NCBI GenBank assembly: GCA_964474455.1
Contig: CAYYSU010000008.1
Coordinates: 1 to 64,000, forward strand
Reading direction: 5' to 3'
Length of the DNA stretch: 64,000 nucleotides
From: BM520 sp964474455
Lineage (GTDB): Bacteria > Bacteroidota > Bacteroidia > Bacteroidales > BM520
The notes under the pieces are model-generated. The model searched no databases, was not told the DNA's origin, and worked only from the letters and a program-made list of their open reading frames with translations. The translations under genes were made by a program, and so were the position numbers. Shown here one piece after another: positions 1-8,725 of this stretch (position 1 is the stretch's first letter; each line of letters starts with the position of its first letter).

Positions 1-54
1 GATTCCGGGTACAGCTGGACAAAGGAATCCTGAGACTTTGTATTTTTCTTTTTT

Positions 55-72
55 CGTAACAATTCAGTTACG
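55..72. repeat. short inverted repeat near the left edge
   Basis: Six-base arms CGTAAC and GTTACG are separated by six bases, just beyond the stop codon of the small HTH gene. No T-run follows in either direction, so it is not a convincing terminator. It could be a recombinase site or chance. Nothing else is recognisable in bases 1-92. Confidence 0.25.
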
Positions 73-92
73 CAAAAGTTATGATATCCTTT

Positions 93-305
93 CTATTCAA
101 TCATAGGTATCAAGTCTATAATCTTATAGCGTCGGGTACTACCATTTCCAATATATGAAGGGGTCACTAATCCTTCATCAACCATTATAATATGTGTCCG
201 GGAATCTTTCCTACCGATCATTTTCATTGCTTCTTTTCCAGTTAATTCTGTATTGAGTATTCGGATAGCCTGAATATCTGTTAAGGGAATATCTAAAAGT
301 TTCAT
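93..305 (-). CDS. small excisionase-like HTH protein
   Basis: A 70-residue protein whose residues 22-70 follow the pattern of excisionase/MerR-type winged helix-turn-helix domains: a TGKEAMKMIG helix, a recognition helix with DSRTH, a GLVTPSYIGNGSTRRYK hairpin wing and a final IDLIPMIE helix. Such proteins bind DNA and direct excisive recombination or regulate mobile elements. A TACCTTTG -7 element lies 20 bp upstream. The gene sits between the window edge and a tRNA 3' end, where integrative elements keep their integrase and excisionase, so I infer an element extending left. No integrase is visible. The family match is by fold pattern only; a chromosomal regulator is the alternative. Confidence 0.55.
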   Translation of the reverse strand: MKLLDIPLTDIQAIRILNTELTGKEAMKMIGRKDSRTHIIMVDEGLVTPSYIGNGSTRRYKIIDLIPMIE

Positions 306-325
306 AATTTAGTTTTGGATATTCC

Positions 326-333
326 CAAAGGTA
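326..333 (-). promoter_or_regulatory. -7 element of the small HTH gene
   Basis: TACCTTTG matches the Bacteroidota -7 consensus TAnnTTTG and lies 20 bp upstream of the start codon at 305. No clear TTG -33 box is present at 18-21 bp. Confidence 0.4.
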
Positions 334-378
334 GGGATTTCTCTTCGTAGTTCCGAGAATTGGCGTAAATATAAACTG

Positions 379-402
379 AATTGTTGTGCAAATTGTTGTG
401 CA
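379..402. repeat. tandem 12-bp direct repeat beside tRNA-Ile2
   Basis: Two exact adjacent copies of AATTGTTGTGCA, partly continued into a third (AAT). They lie between the excisionase-like gene and the 3' end of the tRNA. Short direct repeats in such a place are typical binding sites for a tyrosine recombinase or excisionase; this role is inferred. Confidence 0.5.
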
Positions 403-440
403 AATAAAAAACCACCTACTGCGGTGATCGCTGTAAGTGG
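402..440 (-). terminator. terminator of tRNA-Ile2
   Basis: On the minus strand an imperfect hairpin (CCACTTACAGCG... pairing with ...GCAGTAGGTGG) is followed by a T-rich run, starting 13 bases past the tRNA 3' end. The T-run abuts the tandem 12-bp repeat. Confidence 0.65.
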
Positions 441-452
441 CTGATTTTCATG

Positions 453-526
453 TGGGCCCACCTGGACTCGAACCAGGGACCACCTGATTATGAGTCAGGT
501 GCTCTAACCAACTGAGCTATAGGCCC
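453..526 (-). tRNA. tRNA-Ile2 (anticodon CAU, lysidine type)
   Basis: A complete 74-base cloverleaf: acceptor GGGCCTA pairs with TGGGCCC (one G-U), the D-loop contains AGTTGGTTAGA, and the T-arm contains GGTTCGAGTCC. The anticodon loop is CTCATAA with a TCAGG stem. A CAU anticodon with the sequence ACTCATAATC resembles the E. coli ileX/ileY tRNAs, whose C34 is modified to lysidine to read AUA, rather than initiator or elongator tRNA-Met. The 3' CCA is not encoded. Automatic annotation may call this tRNA-Met. Confidence 0.85.
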
Positions 527-588
527 ATGACATCATATCGATGTCAAATTACCTTGCTTGTTGTATGAACATTCTTGCTTGAAGGGTG

Positions 589-619
589 CAAAGATAATAT
601 TTTTTTATAACATACCAAC
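589..619 (-). promoter_or_regulatory. promoter of tRNA-Ile2
   Basis: GTTG (616-619), 19 bp, then TATCTTTG (589-596): a near-perfect match to the Bacteroidota primary sigma consensus TTTG-N19-TAnnTTTG, about 60 bp upstream of the tRNA 5' end. Confidence 0.7.
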
Positions 620-699
620 ATACTTGATATTTTAGTGCCGCACTGCATATCTGGCTCATAATGAACTAAATACAACACTCATAGATCTTAAAGTAACGA

Positions 700-736
700 A
701 AAAAACGTAGCACCATGACATGCATCGGTGCTACGT
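700..736 (-). terminator. terminator of tRNA-Arg(CCG)
   Basis: The minus strand has a 10-bp perfect stem, ACGTAGCACC paired with GGTGCTACGT, followed directly by a run of Ts. The hairpin starts at the encoded CCA end of the tRNA. Confidence 0.8.
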
Positions 737-810
737 GGTGACCCTACCGGGATTCGAACCCAGATCGTCAGAACCGGAATCTGATATTCTATCCATTGAA
801 CTATAGGGCC
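736..810 (-). tRNA. tRNA-Arg (anticodon CCG)
   Basis: Cloverleaf with acceptor GGCCCTA/TAGGGTC, anticodon stem TCAGA/TCTGA, loop TTCCGGT (anticodon CCG) and T-arm GGGTTCGAATCCC. Discriminator A is at 739. The three following bases read CCA (738-736), either encoded or fortuitous, and they run straight into the terminator stem. It reads the CGG arginine codon. Confidence 0.92.
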
Positions 811-822
811 TGTTCAGGGCGG

Positions 823-830
823 CAAAGATA
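823..830 (-). promoter_or_regulatory. -7 element of tRNA-Arg(CCG)
   Basis: TATCTTTG lies 12 bp upstream of the tRNA 5' end, in the short gap after the UvrA-like gene. The expected -33 region falls close to the 3' end of that gene and has no clear TTG. Confidence 0.5.
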
Positions 831-854
831 CAAAGTTTTTAGCAATTTTATCGC

Positions 855-3800
855 TTAGCTTTCGCTGATAACCGATCCGCCAGCATCACCGCCTCCGGGT
901 CCTAACTCTATCACTTTCATGGCGGCTCCAATAAGCATTTCATTATGTTCGGTTACCAGCAGGGTGTGACCTTGTTCCAGAATATGTCTGAACATCACCA
1001 AAAGCTTTTCCACGTCGGCGTAGTGCAGACCTGTTGTAGGCTCATCCAACAGGAAGAGTACCTTTCCTTTTCCCGAGAGCTGCTCCACCAGCTTTATACG
1101 CTGCCGCTCGCCGCCACTCATAGTGCTGAGCCTCTGGCCTGCCTTTATATACCCCAAACCGGCATCTACCAACAGTTGCAGTTGTGGCGCTACCTTTTTC
1201 TCAGCGGCAAAAATCTCATGCATCTGCATTATGTCCATCTTCAATAGCTCACCTATGGAAATGCCCTTGTGTTTTACAGCTAGCACCTCATCCTTAAAAC
1301 GCAGTCCTTTACAGTCGGGGCATACTTTGGTAACGTCAGAGAGGAAGTCCATAGTAACGCCTAGCACTCCGGTGCCATGACAGGTTTCGCAACGTCCTTT
1401 GCCGGTGTTTAGCGAGAAGTCACCCTGCTTAATTCCGGCAGCTCTGGCTTCAGGTGTTGCAGCATACAATTTCCGTATAGTATCCCAAATTCCCAGCCAT
1501 GAGAGCACTGTGGAGCTGCTGTGACCTTTCATCACCTGCTGCGTCACCCGTACCACCTCATCAAACTGCTCAAATCCGCTGATATTGCTACAGTTTACAG
1601 CTTTCCCAGCCTTATAGCTTTCATAGATAACGTTTTGCATCAATGTGGACTTACCACTTCCGGAGACTCCGGTCACTACGGTTAGTGAATTCGAAGGGAT
1701 TCGAATGTCGATGTTTTTAAGGTTATGGGCATTGGCTTTCTCAATCAAAATTTCCCTTTCCGTACCTTGAAACCCTTTAAGGGGTAACATCCCCATGAGG
1801 TCCTGTTTCAGGTACTTTCCTGTGATCGACTGCGGATTAGCCATAATCGCTTCCGGTGAGCCTGTTGCAACCACATTTCCTCCATGAATTCCTGCCGCGG
1901 GACCCATGTCGATAATGTAATCGGCAGCAAGCATCACCTCTTTGTCGTGTTCTACCACCACAAGCGTATTCCCATTGTCAGCCAGCTCACGCATTACCTC
2001 CAATAGCTTAACAGTGTTTTTCTTGTGCAATCCAATAGTAGGTTCATCCAGGATATAGGTAATTCCAGTGAGTTTTGCTCCCAGCTGTGTTGCAAGCCTA
2101 AGACGCTGTGCTTCACCACCACTTATAGTCATGGAGGAGCGATCAAGGGATAGATACCCAAGGCCCAGGCGAAGGATAAGCTCGCAACGGTGAATGATGG
2201 ATTTTTGGATGTCTGAAATAATAGGTAAGACACGTGGGTCCGCCTGTTTGGTCCATAACTTCATAAGATCACTGATGGACAGGGAGGTCATCTCCGCGAT
2301 ATCCATATCAAAAAGCTTATAACGCAAAGCTTTGAGCGAAAGACGCTTTCCATGGCAGGCTTCACATTGCACCTCTTTCATCAAAGGACGGATAGCATCG
2401 CCGCGTTTGTCCTGGTGCTTGCGGTCGTACTCGTCGTCGATATACCACACAAAGCCTTTCCATGGTTCGGAAAACTCATGGGTTCCCTCGCGGTCGCCAC
2501 GTTTGTATTTCCAATGCACGTTGTAGTTTGTTTCGCCGGTGCCGTACATTGCCACTTCTATCTCTTCCGGCGTAAGCTGCTTATACGGCCTGGAGAAGTC
2601 CATGCCATGTGCTTCTCCGGCAGCTTGTAGCGTTGCTACATATTGTCCATAAATATCTCCATAAAACTTTCCTGTTTTAGAGCCATTGAGGGCACCCTCG
2701 AGCAGGCTTTTATCTTTATGAGTCACGAATTTCTCCGGATTGGCGGTGAGTTGCATTCCCAGTCCTTTACAATGTGCACATGCACCACTCTGATGATTAA
2801 AGGAAAATAAAGATGAAAGAACACCATTTGCTTTGACGCCGTTTTCATTCACAGAAGCTCTTGCATAGGCAAGACGGATGAGATCATGGATATCTGTCAT
2901 CGTACCTACTGTGGAGCGTGGATTCCCTGAAAAGGAAGACTGAGATATGGCTACAGGAGGGCTCATCCCTTTAATAGTTTGCACGGGAGGGGCATCAGGC
3001 AGGTTCATGCGTGTGCGAGCCCATGCAGAGAAATTCTCTGAGTACCTGCGCTGTCCTTCTGCAAACAACGTGTCGAAAGCCAATGAACTCTTTCCTGATC
3101 CCGAAAGCCCGGTCACAACTGTGATCTTCCCATGAGGAATAGTCACATCCACATGCTGCAGGTTGTTGGTGACGGCTCCATATATTGTGATTTCTTCAGC
3201 AGGGAGTACTGGTTCAGACTGTTCAAAACTGCCGCTAACCGCAGAGGTATAATTTTCAGGATGGCCGGAATATATTATTGTACCACCGTGCCTTCCGCTT
3301 CCGGGGCCCAGTTCGGTAAGCCGGTCGCACTGCTGAATAAACATAGGATGGTGCTCAGTTACCAAAACAGTATTTCCTGCCTTAACCAGATCATCCAAGG
3401 CCTTTAACAACACTTTCACGTCGCGGTTGTGAAGTCCTGTTGTAGGTTCATGAAGAATGTAGAGTGTATCTCCGTTGGATTGCTTTACAAGTTCGGAAGA
3501 GAGTTTTACACGCTGCGCTTCACCTCCGGATAGGGTTGTTGCAGGCTGTCCGAGCGTGATATAGCCCAAACCCAGCTTTTGCATAATGGATACATACCGA
3601 TAGATGGATTTTTCATCTTTAAAGAATTCCACTGCTTTATCGACGGTAAGTTCCAGCACATCGTAAATACTCATACCATTCCATTTCACTTGCAGCGTTT
3701 CATCGTTGAAGCGTTTTCCATGACAGGTATCACAAAGTACATCCACATCACCCAGAAAGTGCATTCCAATTTGAATCACTCCGGCACCCTGGCATGTTTC

Positions 3801-5624
3801 GCAGCGTCCCCCTTTGTTGTTAAACGAAAACCGCCCCTTCTTCCAACCGCGCTCTTTGGCTTCCGGGATAGCTGCAAAGAGGTCACGGATTTTGTCTGAA
3901 AGGCCTGTATATGTTGCCGGGTTGGAGCGTGGCGTTCGTCCTATGGGAGATTGATCCACAAACACCAGCTTTTTGATCTCCTTTAATCCGACAATCGCTT
4001 TATATGCACCCGGAACAGCACGATCATTATACAAATCCTGCCGTAATTTCTTTATGAGTATCTCGTTGAGTAGGCTCTTCTTCCCAGCCCCGCTGACGCC
4101 GGTCAGAACGTTGAGCCCGCCAAGCAGAAACCTCACATCAATATTCTTCAGGTTATTCTCTGTCGCTCCGATTATCTCTATCCACTTTCTACCTGTCGGG
4201 CGAGAGCTATTATCTCTTTGGTAGCCATCTTCTTCCCACAGATTGGCATCGACTATACAGGGATCTATGGAGCCATTGTAGAGCACCTCGCCACCATTTA
4301 CTCCTGCACCCGGGCCTATGTCGATAAGCCAGTCGGATTGTAGCATGGTGTCGCGGTCGTGTTCGATGACGATGACGGTGTTTCCTTGTTGGTTGAGTTC
4401 ACGAAGCACCTTCATCAGCTTGCGATGCTCGGTGTCATGCAGTCCGATGGAAGGTTCGTCGATGACGTAAATAACGCCTTGCAGTCCGGAGAGCACCTTT
4501 GTGGCTAGGCGTATGCGCTGCGATTCCCCGCCGCTGAGAGTGGTAGATTCACGTGAAAGCGACAGATACGACAATCCCAGGTTATCGAGAACCTTGATTC
4601 TTTTGTTTATGGCTGTTATAACCTCATTCCACACCGGCTCATTGGCGTATTGAATCTGCTCAGAAGCCCAATCATGAAACTCCGGCAACGTAAGATCGGC
4701 GAGTTGCGCAATATTCATCCCACCAAGCACATAAGATAAAGAATTGCTATTTAGCCTTGCGCCGCTGCAGCTGCTGCATGTCACCGACTCCACAAAGCGC
4801 AGAATATTGGCATTGCGGTCGCGTTTGAGGATCTCCTCCATCACCGGGACAATACCCTTGTAATATCCCTCTTCACGTGGTTTGGCCGTTATGCCGATCC
4901 ATTTCATCCTCGACTCCAGGGTATGTTTTCCAAAGGGCACTTTAATTTTATCTGAACCGTAAAGCACAATATTTTTCTGCTCATCGGTAAGATCCTGCCA
5001 TGGGATATCCACATTAAAACCGTTGGCTTCACACACCTGATTCAGCACATCCATAGTCACCTGAGAGTATACTATATAGCCGGAAGGTGTTGTCATTACA
5101 ACACATCCTTCCCGGAGTGTTTTTGTCGGATCGCCGATAAACAACTGCGGTTCGATACGCTCTTCCAGTCCCAGGCCTTTACATGTCGGGCAAGCTCCTT
5201 TTTCGGAGTTGAAGGAAAAATGACTGCGGGATGCTTTTTCGGTTGTGAGTTCAGAGGTGCCCAGTCTGGCGAAGAGCAGTCGCAGCAAGTCGTAGATGCC
5301 CGTCATGGTGCCCACCGTGGAGCGGGCATTGCGGGTTATTGTTTTCTGATTTACTGCAATCGTTGGGGAGAGGCCTGTTATGGCTCCCACTTCGGGGCGT
5401 TGCAGCTTACCCAATGCCAGCCTTGCCGATCCGGAGAATGTCTCCAGGTAGCGACGTCGTCCTTCGGCATGCAACACATCAAATACCAGCGAGGACTTCC
5501 CGGAGCCGGAAACACCGGTTACACAGATGAGTTTGTTACGCGGAATCTCAAGTGTAACAGAACGAAGATTGTTCTCACTGGCATTATATATTGCTATTGG
5601 TATATATCTCATCATCTGTATCAT
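855..5624 (-). CDS. tandem UvrA-like ABC ATPase (double UvrA fusion)
   Basis: A 1589-residue cytoplasmic protein made of two UvrA-like halves, so four ABC ATPase modules where ordinary UvrA (about 940 residues) has two. Walker A motifs start near residues 37 (GVSGSGKS), 509 (GVSGAGKK), 839 (GLSGSGKS) and 1319 (GVSGSGKS). The signatures read LSGGESQR, LSGGEAQR, ISGGEAQR and MSGGERQR. CxxC zinc pairs (CPTC, CETC, CAHC) are present. In both halves the sequence runs directly from the first Walker region to the zinc module, so the UvrB-binding domain is absent, as in class II UvrA2 proteins. The second module is degenerate: K516 replaces the Walker A Ser/Thr, and H725 replaces the Walker B Asp (LHEP for LDEP). 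UvrA family membership is certain; the role (DNA damage recognition without UvrB, or drug/damage tolerance) is inferred. Starts at 5615 or 5612 (MRYIPI) are also possible. Confidence 0.9.
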   Translation of the reverse strand: MIQMMRYIPIAIYNASENNLRSVTLEIPRNKLICVTGVSGSGKSSLVFDVLHAEGRRRYLETFSGSARLALGKLQRPEVGAITGLSPTIAVNQKTITRNARSTVGTMTGIYDLLRLLFARLGTSELTTEKASRSHFSFNSEKGACPTCKGLGLEERIEPQLFIGDPTKTLREGCVVMTTPSGYIVYSQVTMDVLNQVCEANGFNVDIPWQDLTDEQKNIVLYGSDKIKVPFGKHTLESRMKWIGITAKPREEGYYKGIVPVMEEILKRDRNANILRFVESVTCSSCSGARLNSNSLSYVLGGMNIAQLADLTLPEFHDWASEQIQYANEPVWNEVITAINKRIKVLDNLGLSYLSLSRESTTLSGGESQRIRLATKVLSGLQGVIYVIDEPSIGLHDTEHRKLMKVLRELNQQGNTVIVIEHDRDTMLQSDWLIDIGPGAGVNGGEVLYNGSIDPCIVDANLWEEDGYQRDNSSRPTGRKWIEIIGATENNLKNIDVRFLLGGLNVLTGVSGAGKKSLLNEILIKKLRQDLYNDRAVPGAYKAIVGLKEIKKLVFVDQSPIGRTPRSNPATYTGLSDKIRDLFAAIPEAKERGWKKGRFSFNNKGGRCETCQGAGVIQIGMHFLGDVDVLCDTCHGKRFNDETLQVKWNGMSIYDVLELTVDKAVEFFKDEKSIYRYVSIMQKLGLGYITLGQPATTLSGGEAQRVKLSSELVKQSNGDTLYILHEPTTGLHNRDVKVLLKALDDLVKAGNTVLVTEHHPMFIQQCDRLTELGPGSGRHGGTIIYSGHPENYTSAVSGSFEQSEPVLPAEEITIYGAVTNNLQHVDVTIPHGKITVVTGLSGSGKSSLAFDTLFAEGQRRYSENFSAWARTRMNLPDAPPVQTIKGMSPPVAISQSSFSGNPRSTVGTMTDIHDLIRLAYARASVNENGVKANGVLSSLFSFNHQSGACAHCKGLGMQLTANPEKFVTHKDKSLLEGALNGSKTGKFYGDIYGQYVATLQAAGEAHGMDFSRPYKQLTPEEIEVAMYGTGETNYNVHWKYKRGDREGTHEFSEPWKGFVWYIDDEYDRKHQDKRGDAIRPLMKEVQCEACHGKRLSLKALRYKLFDMDIAEMTSLSISDLMKLWTKQADPRVLPIISDIQKSIIHRCELILRLGLGYLSLDRSSMTISGGEAQRLRLATQLGAKLTGITYILDEPTIGLHKKNTVKLLEVMRELADNGNTLVVVEHDKEVMLAADYIIDMGPAAGIHGGNVVATGSPEAIMANPQSITGKYLKQDLMGMLPLKGFQGTEREILIEKANAHNLKNIDIRIPSNSLTVVTGVSGSGKSTLMQNVIYESYKAGKAVNCSNISGFEQFDEVVRVTQQVMKGHSSSTVLSWLGIWDTIRKLYAATPEARAAGIKQGDFSLNTGKGRCETCHGTGVLGVTMDFLSDVTKVCPDCKGLRFKDEVLAVKHKGISIGELLKMDIMQMHEIFAAEKKVAPQLQLLVDAGLGYIKAGQRLSTMSGGERQRIKLVEQLSGKGKVLFLLDEPTTGLHYADVEKLLVMFRHILEQGHTLLVTEHNEMLIGAAMKVIELGPGGGDAGGSVISES

Positions 5625-5860
5625 TAAAAAAACTACTTTTCTTCATCATTTCTAACTCAAGGTTAGGAGTAAAGTGACCTATTCAGATATTTGACATAAT
5701 CTCTTCCACGACAAAGTATGTAATGAAGATCAAGTATAACATTCCACCTGAAATAATAGCTCATGCCTCTTTAGACATATAAAAGGTTGAAAGCCAGGTA
5801 ACAGCTTTTTTTTATATCTGTACAATTCATATGATGGAATAGTATATTAACACGATCTTG

Positions 5861-5868
5861 CAAAAGTA
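5861..5868 (-). promoter_or_regulatory. candidate -7 element for the UvrA-like gene
   Basis: TACTTTTG followed by C on the minus strand, with GTTA rather than TTG about 20 bp upstream. It would give a leader of roughly 230 bases, long for this group. Confidence 0.35.
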
Positions 5869-5955
5869 AAAAAGTTATCAGGATTCTAACCCTTTACTCT
5901 CAATCGTTTGCATAAAAATAAACACTCCAATGGACAGTAATTGAAAGAGAATGGT

Positions 5956-5963
5956 TAATTTTG
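5956..5963 (+). promoter_or_regulatory. candidate -7 element for fba
   Basis: TAATTTTG matches TAnnTTTG 40 bp upstream of the aldolase start. No clear -33 TTG is found at the usual spacing. Confidence 0.35.
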
Positions 5964-6003
5964 ACAAAACGGATAAGTTTAACAATTTAAAACAGATAGT
6001 ATT

Positions 6004-7083
6004 ATGTCAACAAAGGTATTAGACATCGTTAAGCCTGGGGTTATTTCCGGCGAAGATCTTAACAAGCTTCTGGCTCATGCCAAAGAGAATCAGTTTGCAC
6101 TTCCCGCTGTTAACGTGGTAGGTACAGATAGCATCAACGCGGTTTTGGAATCTGCCGCCGAGGTTAACTCGCCTGTTATTATACAGTTCAGCAATGGTGG
6201 TGCGAAGTTTTATGCAGGTGCAGGAGTAAAAACGGACGGATTAACAGCCGGAGTAGCGGGAGCTATTTCCGGTGCATGGCATGTTCATCGCATGGCAGAG
6301 CATTACGGCATTCCCGTTATTCTTCACACCGACCATGCAGCACGGAAGCTCCTTCCATGGATCGACGGACTGCTTGATGAAGGAGAGAAGCATTTCAAGC
6401 TATTTGGCAAACCACTTTTTAGCTCACACATGCTGGATCTCTCGGAAGAGCCTTTGAAAGAGAATATTGAGACGTGTAAAAAATATCTCGCACGCATGGA
6501 CAAGATCAACATGACCCTGGAGATAGAGCTCGGCATTACCGGTGGTGAAGAGGATGGTGTCGACAACACCAACGTTGACACAAGCAAGCTATACACTCAG
6601 CCTGAAGAGGTGGCATACGCTTATGAGGAGCTTATGAAGATCAGTCCTAACTTCACTATTGCGGCATCATTTGGAAACGTTCATGGTGTTTATAAGCCCG
6701 GAAATGTTGTTCTTCAGCCAAAGATTCTGGACAATTCACAGAAGTATATCCAGCAGAAATACAATACTGCCAAAAAGCCGGTATGTTTTGTATTCCATGG
6801 TGGCTCGGGATCCAGCTATGCGGAGATCCGCGAGGCCATTGGTTATGGTGTTATCAAGATGAATATCGACACCGATACACAATGGGCCTTTTGGGATGGC
6901 GTTCGTGCTTATGAAGCCAAGCACCACGACTATCTGCAAAGCCAGATTGGTAACCCTGATGGCGAAGACAAGCCAAACAAGAAGTACTACGACCCACGTA
7001 AATTTCTACGGGCCGCAGAGGTATCAATGGTAGAGCGTCTGAAGATAGCTTTCGATGATTTGAATGCTATGGATCGATGTTAA
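6004..7083 (+). CDS. fbaA: class II fructose-1,6-bisphosphate aldolase
   Basis: A 359-residue zinc-dependent aldolase of class IIA that cleaves fructose 1,6-bisphosphate to dihydroxyacetone phosphate and glyceraldehyde 3-phosphate in glycolysis, and runs in reverse in gluconeogenesis. Visible signatures are HTDHA (108-112, zinc and catalytic Asp), the glutamate-rich ELGITGGEEDGVDN segment (175-188), the zinc histidines at NVHGVY (227) and FHGGSGS (265), and the phosphate-binding NIDTDTQ (287-293). Length is normal. The gene stands alone between a divergent UvrA-like gene and a convergent nrfA, with its own strong terminator. It is probably a constitutive housekeeping gene. Confidence 0.96.
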   Translation: MSTKVLDIVKPGVISGEDLNKLLAHAKENQFALPAVNVVGTDSINAVLESAAEVNSPVIIQFSNGGAKFYAGAGVKTDGLTAGVAGAISGAWHVHRMAEHYGIPVILHTDHAARKLLPWIDGLLDEGEKHFKLFGKPLFSSHMLDLSEEPLKENIETCKKYLARMDKINMTLEIELGITGGEEDGVDNTNVDTSKLYTQPEEVAYAYEELMKISPNFTIAASFGNVHGVYKPGNVVLQPKILDNSQKYIQQKYNTAKKPVCFVFHGGSGSSYAEIREAIGYGVIKMNIDTDTQWAFWDGVRAYEAKHHDYLQSQIGNPDGEDKPNKKYYDPRKFLRAAEVSMVERLKIAFDDLNAMDRC

Positions 7084-7098
7084 TTTCGACATAATAGA

Positions 7099-7133
7099 AG
7101 ACCCGACAGGTTTTGGAAACCTGTCGGGTCTTT
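7099..7133 (+). terminator. terminator of fba
   Basis: A perfect 15-bp stem starting AGACCCGACAGG, with a three-base loop, followed by a short T-run. It lies 16 bp past the stop codon. Confidence 0.85.
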
Positions 7134-7144
7134 AAAATATATCA

Positions 7145-7170
7145 AGCCTCCGGAATTTTTCGGGGGCTTA
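7145..7170 (-). terminator. possible terminator after nrfA
   Basis: A minus-strand hairpin AAGCCCCCG / CGGAGGCTT with one mismatch begins one base past the nrfA stop codon. The following sequence is AT-rich but lacks a clean T-run. The fba terminator behind it can also act in this orientation. Confidence 0.45.
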
Positions 7171-8715
7171 TTACTTCATTGTCACGACGTATTCAGCTTC
7201 TCGTTTGGCGGCTTTTTCGTCCCATGTGGGTACAATTTTTTCCATGAAAAGGTTCTTCTTCTCGCGCAATGCCGGCTCATCGAGACCGATATACTGCTGT
7301 GCTTTGGCTTTTGTGGAGATATCCGGATATGGGATTTCATCGGTGAATGCGAACTCTTTTGCCAGGAGTCGGCTGAGCTTGAGGCGTGCTTCCTGAGCTA
7401 TGGCAATAGCTGTAGATATCACACGTCCTGTCTCCACCGGCGAGTGGAATGAACCACCATGCGATGCGGCGGCGTAGTCCCAACGCCACTGTGCATGACG
7501 GATGTCCATAAGGATATCTTTCATCTGCTCTTCAGTGGCACCCTGATCCCAGGCAAACTTGGCTTCTACATGAGCTCTTACGATAAGCTCTTCCAGTTTA
7601 TCACGGTTTTCAATAATCTTGTCCTGACGAGAATAAACATCTTCCACTAATCGTTCTGTATCTTCTCTGTGGCACACCTGGCATGATGAGGAGATGTCAT
7701 TCAGCGGGCTTTGCATATGGTGGTCGGTAAATTTCTGTCCGCCCTCTGATTTGAATGGCATGTGGCAGTCGGCACATGATACACCTCGGCTGGCGTGTGT
7801 TCCTGTGAGATAGACTTCGTATCCCGGGTGCTGGGCTTTAAGCATGGGAGCTTTACTGAGCTTATGAGTCCAATCCGAGAATTCGATGTCGTCATAATAT
7901 TTCTCCATATCTTCCGCTGTAAGGCCATTATCCCATGGCAGCGTAAGATATGATGATCCTGGCACCTTTTTTTTGTCGAAGTAATATTCCACGTGGCACT
8001 GAGCACATACCAAAGATCTCATCTCCTGATGTGAAAACTCAGTCATATCTTTTCCTTGTCTTTGGAATGCTTCTACAAGAACAGGTCTTGAGATATGCAG
8101 ATTCATTGTTTTCGCATCGTGGCAGTCGCCACAACCGATATGATTCACTACCTCATGGCCTTTTGTTTCCCATGTTCCGGCATAGAAAGCTGCAACACCG
8201 GCAGTATAGTCTCCTTTTTCCTCAATAAGATCATTCATTAAGCGAGGCACATCGGGGCTTTTACAGGCCCAGCAAGTGTTAGGCATGGGGCTTTTTTCTC
8301 CTTCCATAGGTGATCCGGTACGAAGAGATTGTCGCATATCTTCAATGGCATAAGCGTGTCCACGTCCCTGATTATAATCTTGCGAGAAAGGGTAACCAGC
8401 CCAAAGCACCACCATTCGGGGATCTACTTCCAGCATATCAATCATAACATTTCCATTATACTTACTTGCGAAGTCAGTTTCTGCTGTTTTCAGGTACGAC
8501 TGATATTCACGCGGGTAATTTTGTCCCCAAATCGCGTTACGAGGCTCAAACTGTCCATATTCTACTTCAGGAGTATAAACAAACAGGGCTTCTGCGCGGC
8601 GTTCCACCACTTGTGATGCGAGGAGCCCGAGGAAGAATACTGCTACCATAGTACCCAGGAATAGCATCCATCCTTTCCATGGTTTCTCTTTAATTTGTTG
8701 GCTTATAGGCTTCAT
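7171..8715 (-). CDS. nrfA: ammonia-forming cytochrome c nitrite reductase
   Basis: A 514-residue pentaheme cytochrome that reduces nitrite to ammonia with six electrons on the periplasmic side. The active-site heme motif is CWACK (148-152), the lysine-ligated form typical of NrfA. Four CxxCH sites follow: CGDCH (195), CAQCH (237), CADCH (about 316) and CQVCH (about 347). A single hydrophobic segment at 16-36 serves as signal anchor. It lies 10 bp downstream of nrfH and forms the NrfHA complex fed by menaquinol. Heme attachment would need a cytochrome c maturation system, not seen here. Confidence 0.97.
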   Translation of the reverse strand: MKPISQQIKEKPWKGWMLFLGTMVAVFFLGLLASQVVERRAEALFVYTPEVEYGQFEPRNAIWGQNYPREYQSYLKTAETDFASKYNGNVMIDMLEVDPRMVVLWAGYPFSQDYNQGRGHAYAIEDMRQSLRTGSPMEGEKSPMPNTCWACKSPDVPRLMNDLIEEKGDYTAGVAAFYAGTWETKGHEVVNHIGCGDCHDAKTMNLHISRPVLVEAFQRQGKDMTEFSHQEMRSLVCAQCHVEYYFDKKKVPGSSYLTLPWDNGLTAEDMEKYYDDIEFSDWTHKLSKAPMLKAQHPGYEVYLTGTHASRGVSCADCHMPFKSEGGQKFTDHHMQSPLNDISSSCQVCHREDTERLVEDVYSRQDKIIENRDKLEELIVRAHVEAKFAWDQGATEEQMKDILMDIRHAQWRWDYAAASHGGSFHSPVETGRVISTAIAIAQEARLKLSRLLAKEFAFTDEIPYPDISTKAKAQQYIGLDEPALREKKNLFMEKIVPTWDEKAAKREAEYVVTMK

Positions 8716-8725
8716 ATTGTAGTTT

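Larger units (their letters stand above)
5625..6003. other. divergent intergenic region between the UvrA-like gene and fba
   Basis: 379 bp without a gene. It holds a minus-strand -7 candidate (5861-5868), a plus-strand -7 candidate (5956-5963), and a weak hairpin with a T-run on the plus strand (AAAGC/GCTTT, 5790-5813) that could end a small transcript. No conserved RNA family was recognised. Confidence 0.5.
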
